Shown in pieces: positions 35,920 through 49,705 of a stretch of 64,000 bases of DNA. The DNA is taken from positions 17,553,631-17,617,630 of the forward strand of contig CM053802.1 in NCBI GenBank assembly GCA_028671895.1. The letters are read 5' to 3'. Under the pieces are notes generated by a model, which searched no databases, had not been told where the DNA came from, and was given only the letters and a program-made list of their open reading frames with translations. The stretch comes from Oenanthe sinensis. Lineage: Eukaryota > Streptophyta > Magnoliopsida > Apiales > Apiaceae. Position 1 is the first letter of the stretch; each line of letters opens with the position of its first letter. Position numbers and translations under genes: made by a program.

Positions 35920-37879
35920 TTCTCTATCAAAAAATAAGAAACATAAAATCATTTTTAATTTCTGCATATATACAAGGGATGTTCTAATACAAACTTTGGA
36001 TCTAAATTAATGAAAGGCTCAGATTATTTGGTTGAAAACTGTTTAAAAATTAGGGAGGTGGCATTTTTGCAATTAAGTTGAAAACCTTGGTCATTCTCAT
36101 AGAAACAAAACAGTGGCATAATTGTGAATCATGTGAAAAGATAAGAGGCAGCTGCATAATTGTAAATAATGAGAAAAAAGGAGTCGGTTGCATAACTGTA
36201 AATAACATAGAAAAATATATTGTGTCATTCTTATAAATAATTGGAACTTTCGAACAACTAAGTTCATCATGCATATAACTAAGGTTCAAACATGGGAAAA
36301 TTGATGCAATAGCATGCATTTCTGTAAATAATTGGAACTGTCAGACAACTAAGGTTGAACATGCATATAACATGATTAAGGTATGCCTTAACCTCAAGTA
36401 TATGCATGTCAAATCTTACAATCAATCAAATATATTAGTTAGTAACTTTACTTTTCTATACCTTAAGTATGAAATGGTAAATCTCAAAAAGATCGTTACC
36501 ATTACGGCATTACATAACACTTATTAAACTAAAACACAAAGATAAATACACATATTCAATTAAGATTTAACATGAATTTGTTGAACCTTAGCCATATTTC
36601 ATATTTGTGTTGATCATTAGTTTTATGTGTGTTTAAACCATGTTAAACACTAATATCACCATGTTGAATATTACTTATAATAAAGATTTAACTCAAAAAT
36701 TACCACAGATTAAACAACAATAATATTTAAAATACTAAGTATAAGATATAATCAAATACAATAACAAAGATTCAACACGGGGATAAGTTAAAACCAAAAG
36801 TTGTATATCAAATATTTATAGACGCAACACTACAACATTATGGTATCCAAGGTTAAAAATCAATGCAACTAACATTCAAAAGGAATCCTAACCAAGAATT
36901 TTGACAAAAGCAAACCACCAAGGTTCAACCCATATATAACTAAGGTTCAACATACCATATAAATTGTCAACTATACACTACCTACCCTTAGTCATAAAGA
37001 TAGAGGTTGACGGAGCAGTTGGATGACATTGATACTTGTAAATTCCCAAACAATATTATTTTCTTTTACAAATTGTACTCAAAATCGGTGTATACGTACT
37101 CAAAAGCAAAATACTAATGTTAGCAAAGTACCCAACTTAAATTTCTTGTCTTTTAAATGATCAACTTGTGCATTTAGCTCGCATAAAATATTCCCCGTAG
37201 TACCATCTTTGTCAAATTCGTGTATTAATCATATCCTTGCTAATTGCAGTTTGAAATGTACTTAACTTTGAAGTTGACATTGATGAAATCGATGTAACTA
37301 ACACATTTTGATTAATACAAATTCAATAAAAGGAGTATATTAATCACCTACAATAAACACTGAAACTTCTAGATTCAGGAATTACACATACACGTGAGGT
37401 AAGTACTAAACCTACATCTAACAGCACCTATACATACATATATATATATATAGGCAATACCTGTTGTTCAAGTAAAAACTGAAATTGATGAAATTGATGA
37501 AAAAGGATCAACTATTGCTTCGATTCTCAATCTCTTTCAATCCACGCACCAATTTCCCCAATTGTTATAACGTGTGTGTATGTGTGTGTGTGTGTGTGTT
37601 AATAACGATAACTCAATTGGGTTTATGTTCTTAATTGGGCCTAAAGTCACCCAACCGGACCTAGTGACCTTTTCATCTAAGTAAACCGGGCCTAGTTTGA
37701 GTTTTTTTTTAAATCGACTAGTTTGAGTTTGATTGCAGTATATTTCTGCATACTTGCTAAAATGCTATTGAAGCCAAAGCATTTATCGGGGTGGAAATTA
37801 GGATTGTAAAATGATATGGTTGAACGGACTCACGTCCATTTTATTTTTAATATATTTAAATTTGGGTTTAATATTATCA
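35920..37879. other. Promoter region of the MAG2-like gene and intergenic DNA
   Basis: No gene is seen. It contains repeated short phrases (ACTAAGGTTCAA, CATGCATATAAC) at 36250-36400 and 36920-36945, and a GT microsatellite at about 37571-37599. Confidence 0.45.
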
Positions 37880-40192
37880 TCAATATATATATATAAAGGA
37901 GAAGACGAGGACGGTGAGGTGACGCCCCTACTATCGCTTTGTTCTATTTTTTTTAATTTTTTCGGATTTTCACAATTTTAAATACTAATAATTAAAAATT
38001 TCTTTTCAGTAATCAAAATTTTAGAGGAAAAAAATTGAAAAGATTTGATATATAAGGTTTAAAAGGAAAAAAATAAAAAAGAAATAACTATAAAATAAGT
38101 TTTATATGGAATATAAAAATTAAAAGGAAAATAAGAAATAAAAAATAATTATTTTTTAGAGATGACAAGGAATAAGTTCTATATGGAGAATTTGTAACTA
38201 ATTTTTAGAATGACAATTATAAAAAAGTAATAATGATTTTTATATAAAAATTTTGTAACTATTTTTTAGCAAACGACAAAAAGTAACTATTTTATAAAAG
38301 TGACAAAAATTATAAAGGTACAATGATTTTATAAATTAAAAGTGAAAAAAGAGAAATAAAAAATAACTATTTTTAGAGATGACAAGAAATAATTATAATA
38401 TATAAATTTCGTACCTAATTTTTAGAGAATGCAATTATAAAAAAGTAATAATGATTTTTATATAGAATTTTCATAACTATTTTTAGCAGACGACAAGAAA
38501 CAAGTTGCTATTTTTTAGAAGTGACAAAATTATTATGAAACGGTGAGTTTTTAATCGAGATTGATCTATATTAAGAATTCAGTCTTTTTTATCTCCTAAT
38601 TATGTTCTCTCCTAGAGATTTAAATTATAAAAAAGTAATAATTATTTTTATATAGAATTTTCATAATTATTTTTAGCAAATGACAAGAAATAAGTTGCTA
38701 TTGTTTGGAAGTGACAAGATTATAATGTGATAATAATTTTTTAATCGAGATTGATCTATACAAATAATTCAGTCCTTTTTAATGTACAATTATGTTCTCT
38801 CCTATAGATTTAGCTTTTACAAATTTTCATATATTAATTATAAATGTGATCGTAATATATATATATATATATATCTTCGTTACAAACTTTTAATAATACA
38901 TATATAGTTTACGTTTGATTTGATTTTTTTTTATATAATTATATACATTTGATTGATGTTTGTTCGATAATTATTTGTAGTATTTATACGTTTAATCTTA
39001 TTCTTTAACTTTAAATTTTAAGGCATGTACATGAAATTTTTAATACAGATTGAAGAGAAATATGAAGAATGAGAGAAAAAGAGCACAACAACTTAAATCA
39101 CCACGTATTTCGTATGTACGATTTATGTCCCTATCGGTATCCACATAAACACTTAATTTTAGTGTTACAATTGATTTATGATTTGTTATGATTGTTTTTT
39201 ATGTAAAATTTAGTTTTAGTATAATGATCTATTAACTGAAATTTAGATGTTTTCAATATATAATTTATAATTTTAATACTAATTTTATTACGAGCAGTGT
39301 TGTAAAAACTGAGAATATTACTTAATCGGTGGAGGCACCGTCTAGTGATTAATATGATTAATCTGGTATTTTGATTATTAATTAGTACAATAATTCATCG
39401 AATAAGGATTAATTGGCGATTAATCCCAATTAATTGCCGATTTATAGAACAATGATTATGACACATGAGTTTTATGCTAAAATTAGATTAGATTTATTCA
39501 TTTTTCCTTTTATTTTTTCAATTTCTTCTCAAATTCCAAATTCTTACCATCAGATAATGTTTGCAAATGAGACGTGAATTTTAATTTACGTGAGAGTGCA
39601 AGAGCGGTCTGTCTATCAAGGAAAAACGTATTTAATATGAAGGCGGATTAAAATTAATTATTATATTTTTATATTTAAAAATCAATTTCATATAATTTTA
39701 AGATATGAAAAACAACAAGAAAATGATTTGTTAAGAATAAACGTGTTAAATGAGAAAATGGTTCGAGATTAATTATTATATTATTATATATTTAAAAAAT
39801 TTCTTCTATATAATTTTAAAAAAATTGAAAAAAGGTCGTCAAGGTAAGATATACAAAGGAAAAGACGATATTCTTGGCCTATGTGGATATAATTTCTAAT
39901 TAAATTATTTAATTTCCACATAATTTTATTGGTATTTATTTATTAAATATTTTTAAATTTAAAAATATATTATAATGTTGTCGTAATATTAGATTAATAA
40001 AATTATTATTCCATATAATTCTTTTTTTACTTTGTCATATATGATAAATAATCATTTATTCGTTCAAAAATTAATTTAATAAGTATTTTTTTGAAATATA
40101 TATATAATGTATTATAATTATTTATTTATTAAATATTTTCAAATTAAAAAATATATTATGATGCCGCCGCAAAACGTGGCTTGTTAGACTAG
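37880..40192 (+). mobile_element. Non-autonomous Helitron-like element (2.3 kb)
   Basis: The proposed 5' end is TC after an A (37880), followed by TA repeats and AAAGGAGAAGACGAGG. The proposed 3' end is CTAG at 40189-40192 followed by T, preceded by a GC-rich hairpin-capable word GCCGCCGCAAAACGTGGC about a dozen bases upstream. These are the three Helitron marks: A/T target, 5' TC, and 3' hairpin plus CTRR. No Rep/helicase frame is inside. The interior includes imperfect 190-bp tandem repeats. Confidence 0.55.
38437..38812. repeat. Imperfect tandem repeat, about 190 bp x 2
   Basis: Segments 38437-38625 and 38630-38812 share a common plan, including TTTTATATAGAATTTTCATA, AATCGAGATTGATCTATA and TTATGTTCTCTCCTA. 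A weaker related unit starts near 38220. Confidence 0.7.
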
Positions 40193-41044
40193 TTTTATTT
40201 AAATATAAACCAATCTCAAGTATTAAAATTTGGATTCAAATCGAATATAAGTCATTTTCAATTTTTTAACCGAGTTGTTTATGATCCATCAAATACTAGT
40301 CAAATATAATCTATTAACATTAAATATCGTTTTTATCTAAACTATATAATTGATCATTTATTCTAAAATAAATATAATATTATAAAAATATAATAATTAC
40401 GAATTAAAAACATAAGTATATAAATTATAATATACTAAGTATATATGATGATAATGCATAAATCGTATTTTGTGAAAGTTTAACTTATAAAAGATATTAA
40501 GAAATTATAAAATGGTTATTTTACTTAGAAATGTAATAGTTTAAAAATATTATCTATATGCAGGTTTGAACTCAATATGAATCATGGATCATATTAGGGT
40601 GAAATCATTTATTAAAATATAATATGAGATATAATATGAGCGAGTATATGAGTGCTCATATCTAAATTGATTTTTTTTGCAATTTTGGATCATTTATAAA
40701 AAATATGAGACATGGATCATATTATGGAATCGGATATAAACCAAGATATCATATTCTCTTAAAATTAGGTCTCGTTTGATATTGTAGCTAGTATTGAAAA
40801 TTAAATAAAAAATTATTTAATAACATTTAAAATTAGTTTCTAAAACTGTATTTTTAATTTAAAAATTGAACGCGCTCTCATATATTTTCAAAAAAAAAAT
40901 CACTTTTCAAAAGCTAAAAAGTAACTACAAAGTTTACTATCAAATTTCTATAAAAATATTATTTTTTATACTATATTGAAACATGTATAAATTAAAAATA
41001 TTATTAAATAATTATGTAATTTTTTTGACAATTCTTTTATGACG

Positions 41045-41127
<83 letters not shown>

Positions 41128-42100
41128 CAGCAAATTTTAAACAAACGAACCTTTAATTTGACTGCAACCTAACAATTTCTTCTGTAATATTTTCTCTTTC
41201 AAAAATATTGGAACGAAAATTGTTGTAGATAAAATATTATTTGCTAAAAAATCAACCAACTTTTTACTTTTTTTGCGTTTAACTCACCATCATTTTTCAC
41301 TCAAATAATATAAAATAACTTTAACAAAGTGAAAAAAAAATTAAAAACTAACTATAGTTAAATTCGAATATATAAATTTTTTGTGTGCAATATATACAAA
41401 GGATCTAATATATTTAATATCTCTTAAAGATTTTAATAACATATAAATTTAACGAAAAATAATAAAAATATTGTAAATATAAAATAATTTTATTATTTTA
41501 CTTATATGGGCAATAGTTAATACATGTCATTGATTATTAACTCTAGTTAATGATTTTTCACATTTTAGTAAAGTTTGTTAGATTTACGTGGAAAAAGAAG
41601 ATCGTGAATTAAAATATAAAAAATTATTTAATTTACTTATTTTTTAAACTAATAGCTCTAGATAAAAGTAATTTTGTATACTTGTATAACACACAAGTAG
41701 GTACACAATTAATAAACCTGCTCAAAAACTAAATTTCATCATGCATATTTTATACAGTAGTTGGTAATATCAAGAGAAATCATCTACTTCCACCATTTAG
41801 ATTTATTTGACGATTGACTTTTTTATGTACATCTTTAAGAGTTTTGATTATATAATTAAAATTATTATTTTTATTTTTTTAAAATAAAATTATTAAATTA
41901 AAACTTTTATTCACGCACAAAAAATTTTAAAAATAATAATTTTAACTATTCAGTCAAAAGTCAAATATAAAATATTAACAATGTTATACAGTGCAGTACA
42001 ATACCAAATCTTACAATAATACATTACCAATTTCATATATAACTGCAAGTACTAGCTAGTTCCATTATCACCTAGCTCTAATTTAGACTGATGATCAAAA
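40193..42100. other. AT-rich intergenic DNA downstream of the NAC gene
   Basis: No gene is seen. The main feature is a compound (CA)n(TA)n microsatellite at about 41051-41126. The last roughly 100 bases are probably the NAC gene 3' UTR. Confidence 0.5.
41051..41126. repeat. Compound (CA)n(TA)n microsatellite
   Basis: About 36 bases of CA repeats run straight into about 40 bases of TA repeats. Confidence 0.92.
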
Positions 42101-44830
42101 CTAATATTGATCATCCCAGGAGATACTTGGAAACCCTACTTCAGATAAAAAACTCTCTGAACTTCCTTCTCCGAAACTCATTGGTGAATCTTTGATCATC
42201 ATCATCACATCACAAGAAGGAGGAATGTCCATACTCGTATAATCATCGTTAACATTATCACCGATCTTTGCAAGATAATGATTTATCGCCTCATCCCTAA
42301 CCATTTTATCGTCGCGTGAAGATGAAGTATTTGCTGAATAATTCACTAGATAATTAGGAGAACCGCTACTAATTATCGACTTGTTTTGTAGCGGTAACTG
42401 TACATTATTGGTGATTATTGGTAAGGTGGTTACATGGTTTGGAATTGTATGTGTATTGTTAGTATTATAAATATTGGAGAAGCAGGGCACTTGCTGATGA
42501 GGGTGACTATGAGTTCGGTTAAAACTGATGTAAGGATCCATTAATGGAGGTAGATGAGTTGTTGCATGAATGTTACTGATATTTGTTTCTTGATTATACC
42601 AGCTGCCATCATTTTGCATGTCTTGTTTGACACTATCATTTGGAGCTTCTTTGTTTTTGTGAAACACTCTGCATAGTACCCAATCTTCCTGTTTGATTGA
42701 AAATATACAAACATCAAAACCAAACATGTTATCAATATAAAAAGTTGCAAAATGATTGACTGAAAATAGTGTAATATATATATAAGGTAAGCAAGATTAA
42801 TGACATTGACATTGTGATTAGGATACTTGAAGACAAAGGAGTAGGTTTGATTGGCTATTATGTTCACACCATATCATATTTAAATTGACTATGGTGTGCT
42901 TAGATCTTGTTAACATCAGCAGGATTTTTTTATCATGTACTTGTTTATTGTAATTAACATGCTCTTTACATGAATTGTATTAAGTATTATTATTGTGATT
43001 AGGTATTGTGTCATTCTTACTAATCAAAAGTCAGCTATATTATTTTCATGAAGACCATGAGCTCTAGACAAATGAAGTGGTTAAAGCTCATAATTACTTT
43101 CATTTGTTGAGTTTACTAAATTAATTTATTATGCTTACTAATATCTTAACAACCAGGATGCAATTATTATAAAGAAATAGTAAATTACATTCAGAATATG
43201 AGAAATGAAAAGGAAAGTAACCAACCTTGGAAGAAATAGTGATTTCTGAAGGTTCTTCAAGACGAAATTCATGCATGACCCAATTAGTTTTCTTGCCTTT
43301 AGGAGCCCTCCCTTGATAGAACACCAGTGTTTTCCTCATCCCAACTAGCCTCCTCTTCCTGCATACTGGTCTATCTTTTCCGGTAGCCTTCCAATACCCT
43401 GAAATCGTAGCCCGGTTTGTACGTTTTCCCGTGGCATATTTCCTGTCTCTAAGGCTATAAAAGTACCATTCCTTGCCTCCAACACATGCTGACTCTGTCG
43501 TATCAATACAGAACAAAATTAATTAGTAAATTTGTACTCATTGCATGTACAGAACAGTAACAAGCATTGGAATATCAACAAAGCAAGAAAAGGAATATAT
43601 TAAAATCAAATAGTTATGTTAGTATCAAGAAGAGAAAATTGCAAGGAGCAGTAGATAACAAATACTTAGCACAGCTGTATGTGATTTAACTGGGAGCGAC
43701 CTTTGGCATATGACACATGAAATAATATTCTTAACAAACAAGCACACACACCACAAATACACATCTGATACAAATACAAGCACACACCACAAATACACAT
43801 CTGATATGACATAAATATAATAAATTATAATTAATACATATGGTATATAGGCAAAAATTATACGGAGTACTATATGTCCTCCGTATGTTCTGTTTATAAT
43901 ATATCATAAAATTATTGCAGAGAATATATAGGTCTCTAATTCGTACAAGATACTAAACCCATGTATATACTAAGTTTATGCATAGTTAGTGCAAGTGATA
44001 CTAAAAGAAGACTGGTCTGTGTGTGCGCGCGCGCGTGTTTGATTTTAGTATCTAGTTACAGATGTGGGGTGTAGCGTGTAGGCATGTAGTTGCGAGATGG
44101 TACATGATATGACTTAATTCTATTAATTGCAATTTTCTCAGCCGTTCAGCTGCTATCTTCAGAAGTATTGGCCAACACCAGTTGCACCGTCAATTTTTAA
44201 TAAAGTATTGAATAAGATGTCTCTGTCTACTTATGTTTTCTTCTTCTTCTTGATGAAATATCCTACTCTTAACTTAAAAATTAATTCATACTTGGTCTGT
44301 ACTCTGTATATAGACATACTATAAACCAAAAATAAAATAACAGATCTAAACGATATAACTCCCATGGACTCGTTATATTATATAACTGTTAGAATATAAT
44401 ATAAGATTAACGATATACGATAACCATAAATCCCGTTTAAGCTATAGGATCGGATTCTAAATTTCAGATTTTCAGGCATCTGTCAAGAAAGTCATTAACC
44501 AAAACATAAATATTGCTACTCTGCATAACTTATACACATGCATGCACTAATAATATCAATAATCAAGAAAATCAAGAATTGCAAAATGAATTATACGAAC
44601 ATACACATAGAATTCGACATGAAAGACAGTGTTTATAAGTATGATTAATTACCAGGAATATCCCAAGGTTCGGATTTGTTAAGATCAACTTCAACTAAAA
44701 AAGGAGGGAGTTCAGAACGTGTGAGCTTCCTCATCAAGTAATCACAAATAAGCTCTTCATCTCTCGGATGAAACCTGAATCCTGGTGGCAACTTTGCCTC
44801 CACCATCTTCACACTACTAGTATTACTCAT
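42101..44830 (-). CDS. NAC1: NAC-domain transcription factor, NAC1 (NAC021/022) type, 3 exons
   Basis: Plant-specific DNA-binding activator; Arabidopsis NAC1 acts in auxin signalling for lateral root formation. Exons 44653-44830, 43226-43494 and 42101-42688 join in phase to 344 aa, with the intron positions usual for the family. NAC subdomains are complete: A LPPGFRFHPRDEELICDYL, B VDLNKSEPWDIPE, C EWYFYSLRDRKYATGKRTNR and GYWKATGKDRP, D VGMRKTLVFYQGRAPKGKKT and WVMHEFRLE, E EDWVLCRVFHKN. The C-terminal part has NAC1-like words LPPLMDPYISF, QVPCFSN and SFGEGSSESFLSEVGFPS. A miR164 site overlaps the QVPCFSN codons, so mRNA cleavage by miR164 is expected. A later Met (MVEAKLPP) could be an alternative start. 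Confidence 0.95.
42475..42495 (-). promoter_or_regulatory. miR164 target site in NAC1-type mRNA
   Basis: The plus strand here (complement of the mRNA) agrees with miR164a, as I recall it, at 19 of 21 positions. The differences fall at miRNA positions 17 and 21, outside the seed and the cleavage centre. The site lies in the last exon, at the same place as in Arabidopsis NAC1. Confidence 0.9.
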
Positions 44831-45448
44831 CTTAATTGCCTTTCTTTACACTATGTTTTCTTTACTAAGCAATCTATACAGAAACAACTCTAGCACACTC
44901 ACAAGTAAGTACTTGTATATATGCTACAAGTCTACAACTAAATGAGTATATGCTCTTTGTTGGCGGCTTCGCTCCCATTATATTTATAGTAAATAAACAC
45001 ACGCCTCATGCATATTTATGACGTTTGAAGAGAAGTTCCAATGTGAAATGACTAGCATGTTTGGCTTGCTTTAGAAAAATGTTAAATTGATATTTAAAGT
45101 AATTTTCATATTTCATACTAATAGTTATTTTTATAAATTTAGTATTCTTGATTGTTAAATAATGGTTTAAAAGTAAAAGTATTTTATAAGCATTTTTTCG
45201 TTGTGTTAGAAAAAATCAACCAACGAAAAAGAAGAAGCTAGTGGCAAGTCAATCAGAAAGTATTGTATTTTAGTGATTTGTGGCATCACTCGCGTAACCG
45301 ATGAGCTACGCAACTATTTTATCAACAGAGCTTCTTTTTTTTTTTTGAAACAATTATCAACAGAGCTTGATTTGTACTTTTAATTTGATATTCATTAGCC
45401 GACTGCCGATTTGTACGGGGATTGGTTGCGAGACTGGTGCTTGTACAG
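44831..45448 (-). promoter_or_regulatory. Promoter and upstream region of the NAC gene
   Basis: CTATAAATA on the minus strand (44981-44989) is a good TATA box about 150 bases before the start codon. This implies a leader of about 120 nt. Nothing else specific is seen. Confidence 0.5.
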
Positions 45449-46269
45449 ATTATAATTTACGCTTATTTATATTTTGACTCTCAAATTTTATTAGTTTGTT
45501 CACATAAATTCTTGAAAAGCATTTTTTTAATCCTTTTTCCCCTTCAAATATGAGATTTGTATATTTTAACCATTTTCTCATTTTTTTTTCAATATTATCC
45601 TTAAGGGCTAATGTGCCCGTGACCATATACTTTAATGGCAACATTATTCGTCAATGAATTTTTTTACATATTTTTCCTATATTTTCATCTAATATACTTA
45701 ATATTCGGTTGTCTCTAACTAATCTTATTCAATTATTTATTATTATTTTATAACGAAATAGTTAAATGTTAGTAGTGCATATGTTTTTTTAACACTCACA
45801 TTATAATATATGTATTTAGATTTGTAAATAAATATACTAACTTATTTGAGGTCCCTATACTTCATTAGTGTTACTATTATGTATGAAAACAAACTAATTT
45901 AATAACAACAAATATATCAGTAATATTAACTTATAACATTTCAAAAATGTCATTTTCTTAGTTTAAATACAGTCAATTCATTATAAAATTCTTGTTCATT
46001 TTATGAGTAGTAATTATATTTGAAAGGAAAATAATTTAATTTATTTTTTTTAAAAAAAATCATTGGCGAACACTTTTGCCGTTAAAGTATATAGTCTCAG
46101 ACACATTAACCCTTGAGGGTAATATTGGAAGAAAATATGAGAAAATGATTAAAATGTACAAATCTCATACTTGGTGGGTAAAAAGATACGAATTTTTTTT
46201 TCAAGAGTTTATATATATATAAACTGATACACTTCGAGGACCAAAATATAAATAAGTCTATAATTTAAC
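45449..46269. mobile_element. Foldback element with about 200-bp inverted arms
   Basis: The left arm (about 45449-45650) and the right arm (about 46065-46269) are imperfect inverted copies. Shared words include TTATTTATATTTTG at the tips, TATGAGATTTGTA, TTTTAACCATTTTCTCAT and ATACTTTAA. Long inverted arms around a short AT-rich core fit a MULE-type or foldback MITE. No transposase frame is inside, and no clean target duplication was fixed. Confidence 0.7.
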
Positions 46270-47423
46270 TATCAAAATTAAATAAGATTTGTTTGATTTA
46301 GTGATAAAAGTTTTTACGAGATTGCATTTATGGTCGATAGCTCAAACTGGTTGTGGCGAAACGGGTACATGCATATATATCAATTTCAACAAATCGGTTA
46401 ATTGTATCTCTAAAAATATTGGATTAATCAGCGATATGATCTGTTTTATATTTATTCGACTCGATTGTGTTTATAGATGTGGTATGACTTTTTATTATTA
46501 AATTAATTTCCCTTCAACAAAACATTGGTTGATTTGTTCGTTGAGTTCTCACAAATATATTAATTTGATAACACAAGTTTAGATGCACCAAAACTTCATT
46601 TGACTTTGAAAACTTCAACTGTTACAGGTACCTCTGTTTATTATAATTTATATAAGGTGTATGCAGGAGGAACCGGACCAAAATTTACCGAAGCTCAAAT
46701 ATTTAATTTTTTTTTTAACAATTAAAATTTAAAATATCAAAAAATCACTCAACCTTTTATTGCCGATAATTTGATCGTTTTTGTTAAAGAACTGATGAAT
46801 GATAACTAAATTCTACAATTTTAGATATATTAATAGTGTTGTAAAATAATTTTACTATCCACGGTTGTAAAAATAATCTTCTCAATTTAAACCATCATAC
46901 TATTATTCAATAATTCATTCTCAATTTTATTATATTAATAAATTTTAAGGAGTTATTTAATTCTTTAGATCTCACATATAAATATTTTTTTTTAAAGTCA
47001 TGCCTCAAACCCCAAAATTATGAATTTTAGAGATAGATATGAGACATGAACATAGAAAATCAAATTTATTTTATTATTTATACAATTACATTTAAATTTT
47101 TAATACAAAATTAAAGTAATGACTCAAAAATATATTAAAATATTAATTAAATTAATATTTATATTAATTAATAATTAATAATTTAAAAATATTTTAAATC
47201 AAACATATCTATTCCAATATTTAACCAAATCCCTACAATCATATCTCTCAACCCGTACCACCTTAACAGATTACAATCTCATATCACCCCAACCAAATGT
47301 GCCTAGTGTTTTCGTTACACAACTAATATCTTATAACTGTAGCAACTACCAACGGATAAAATCAAAGTTAGGTATGTATTTGTATAGTAAGTCTTAACCA
47401 TGCCAACAAGATCTCTAATGAAG
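46270..47423. other. AT-rich intergenic DNA
   Basis: I see no gene or element with clear ends. Confidence 0.5.
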
Positions 47424-47600
47424 CAGGGCTGGCTCTCGAGACCAAGATAACCGCCTAAAATATCATTATCTTAAGGCCATTAAAAAATTTATATACATAT
47501 ATTATATATGCATTGAAATTTTATTTTATTTTTAGAGCCTTAAAAAAGACACTATTTCTAAATTTCGTTTAAAACACTTAAATTTCTAGGACCGGACCTG
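47424..47600. mobile_element. Short hAT-like element (177 bp)
   Basis: The left end CAGGGCTGGCTCT and the inverted right end CAGGTCCGGTCCT match at most positions. The interior word AAGGCCATT is in the style of a common plant hAT-derived repeat with CAGGGC ends. The flanks show no clear 8-bp duplication. Confidence 0.5.
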
Positions 47601-49590
47601 CTTTAAAGATCTCCAACAAATATAATTATACCGTATGTATTGTAGTATTAGGTATTAGATAAGAATGTTTTGTTATTTTCAGTTGATTTAATAATATTTT
47701 ATTATATTTACAAAAGCATTACTTATTATTTTGTATTTGTTTTTCTTTAAAAAAATTCAGTATAAATTAATTAATTTTCCTACCTAAACTTTAACTCTAT
47801 TATTTGTAGATACAGAGCTTATAAAAAATTTACACTTACATCTATAATTTATTGGGAAAAAAATATTCCTATCTTTCCAAAAATCAGGAACGCTTTCATA
47901 CTCTGGGTTTTTCCCTGTTCTTCGTAATGAAATAAAAAATCACTCTGATCTTCACATAAACAGCCTCTTACTCGCTGTGCCATGCATACATCTATAACCT
48001 GACGGGATATCTGTGTGTGTTGAATTTGGTTTGTTATTGTGTACCATTATTGAAAAAATATGCAGCTACATAATTAGAAATCTGAAAGGCTAAAGTATAA
48101 CAAATTGAATTGAAGAAAAATATGACTAGTACACATTACAATAATTGTAGTCCGATATTCCCCACCAGCTATAGTACAACGCTAAGACAACTACTTTGAT
48201 CAGAATACATCCACTACTAAAAACAAAAGAACTGTCTACATCCTCCACTTTTTTTAGGAATCTTGAGTTTCTAGTGGCCCCAGAAATAGTATTTATGCTC
48301 ATTCATGGGGGGGGGGGGGGGGGGGGGGGGAATCTGTATTAGGGATATTTAGCTATCTAAATAATTTCAAACATTTGTCAAAAAAAAAATTTTTGAACAA
48401 GGTATGGAAATCATACCAACAATTGATACCATTTTCTGACCATGAGTAGAAAGAAATCTAAGTTCATAATAGAAAGTCATGGCTTATACAGTTGCAGATT
48501 ATAAATGACTGAACAAAGGGCATATCTTTGCACAACTCTCTCCCATCAGTGGGGCAACAAAGTGGTCACAATTTACGTAATCCTACTCTTGTCATTAAAA
48601 AATAATGTTCAGGGTTCAGATTAGTCTGATTAACATATCTAGTATACACAGTTATAGATAACATGATCAAGGAATGGTATGTTCAATCGTCAACAATAAC
48701 AAGTAATTATGGAAAGATAAACCACGACTAACTTTTGGCATGTAGTGTAAAGATTAAATAATATGATAAGAAGGAGGACAACATCATCCAACTCAACTGT
48801 GAAAAGGAAAGCTGTGGGGAAGAAACTTTCAGTTTGTTATTACGATGTCGATGTGCAGCCAATGACAAACTGACCACTGTTTAGAGGGAAACATCACTGG
48901 GTTGAGGATGTAGAGAGATCATTTGTATTTTATATCCGGTACTTCGAATACTAGAATCCATTAATGTTTCCTTTTCTATGAAAGCAATGTTCTTTTCAAG
49001 TGCCACTTAACATTATCTGAAAACTCTTTCCATCCCGACTTCTCTATTCCAAAAGAATACCAGCTGTACAAAATACAAACATCATTCAACTCTGATCACG
49101 TGTCCAGCCTCGAAGCGCAGCCACTTGGCATCAAACAAAATAGCCATAAAGACAAACTGACACTTGGATGGATTGGTACCAATATCAAATGAATGCATAT
49201 AAACACTATCATGTGTCAAATAAGATAACTCCCACTACCAACTGCTTTGAATTAAAGGTATTAATCACTAAAAAGTCTTCACTATGCTAAATTGTAATGT
49301 TGCTAAAGAATACAAGTTGATATTGGATTCTATACAGCAACCTAAAATTGGAAAAGGATGAGGGAAGCAAAACAAGTATTACTTATAAATCTTTTTAATC
49401 TCATCCATCTTTATGGTTTTAGATAAATAATTAAAATATAGCACTGAAAATAAAATATAGACAAAGTCCCTAACAAAGACTTCTCGAGCAAAGATTTATA
49501 GCCACAGAAGCGTGTGCGAAACATTACAAAATCTTGACAGCACAAATTATATCAGTTTCTTTCCCATAGCAATTAATAATAAAGGCGATG
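47601..49590. other. Intergenic DNA with a G24 tract
   Basis: No reading frame or RNA gene is recognised. A G24 run lies at 48307-48330. Base composition is less AT-rich than in the 59-62 kb region, so a non-coding transcript cannot be excluded. Confidence 0.4.
48307..48330. repeat. G24 homopolymer
   Basis: A run of 24 G bases, preceded by TTCAT and followed by AATCTG. Confidence 0.85.
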
Positions 49591-49594
49591 GTGG

Positions 49595-49705
49595 AGGTTG
49601 GAAATTTAGCCTAGTGGTAAAGGCAACCCTCCCCCATGACAAAGGTCATGGGTTCAATTTACATTCCTCTCCTCTTGTATAAATATATATAACTTATGAA
49701 GAAAA
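49595..49705 (+). mobile_element. tRNA-derived SINE fragment
   Basis: Box A TAGCCTAGTGG (49607-49617) fits the Pol III consensus. Box B GTTCAATTT (49652-49660) matches all but the last base and lies about 35 bases downstream. After it comes CTCTCCTCTTGTAT and an A/T-rich tail, as in plant SINEs. No intact tRNA cloverleaf is present. Confidence 0.65.

Noticed and set aside
49595..49705. Intact tRNA gene
   Set aside because: Box A and B are present, but the cloverleaf arms do not pair and box B is imperfect; a SINE explains it better.
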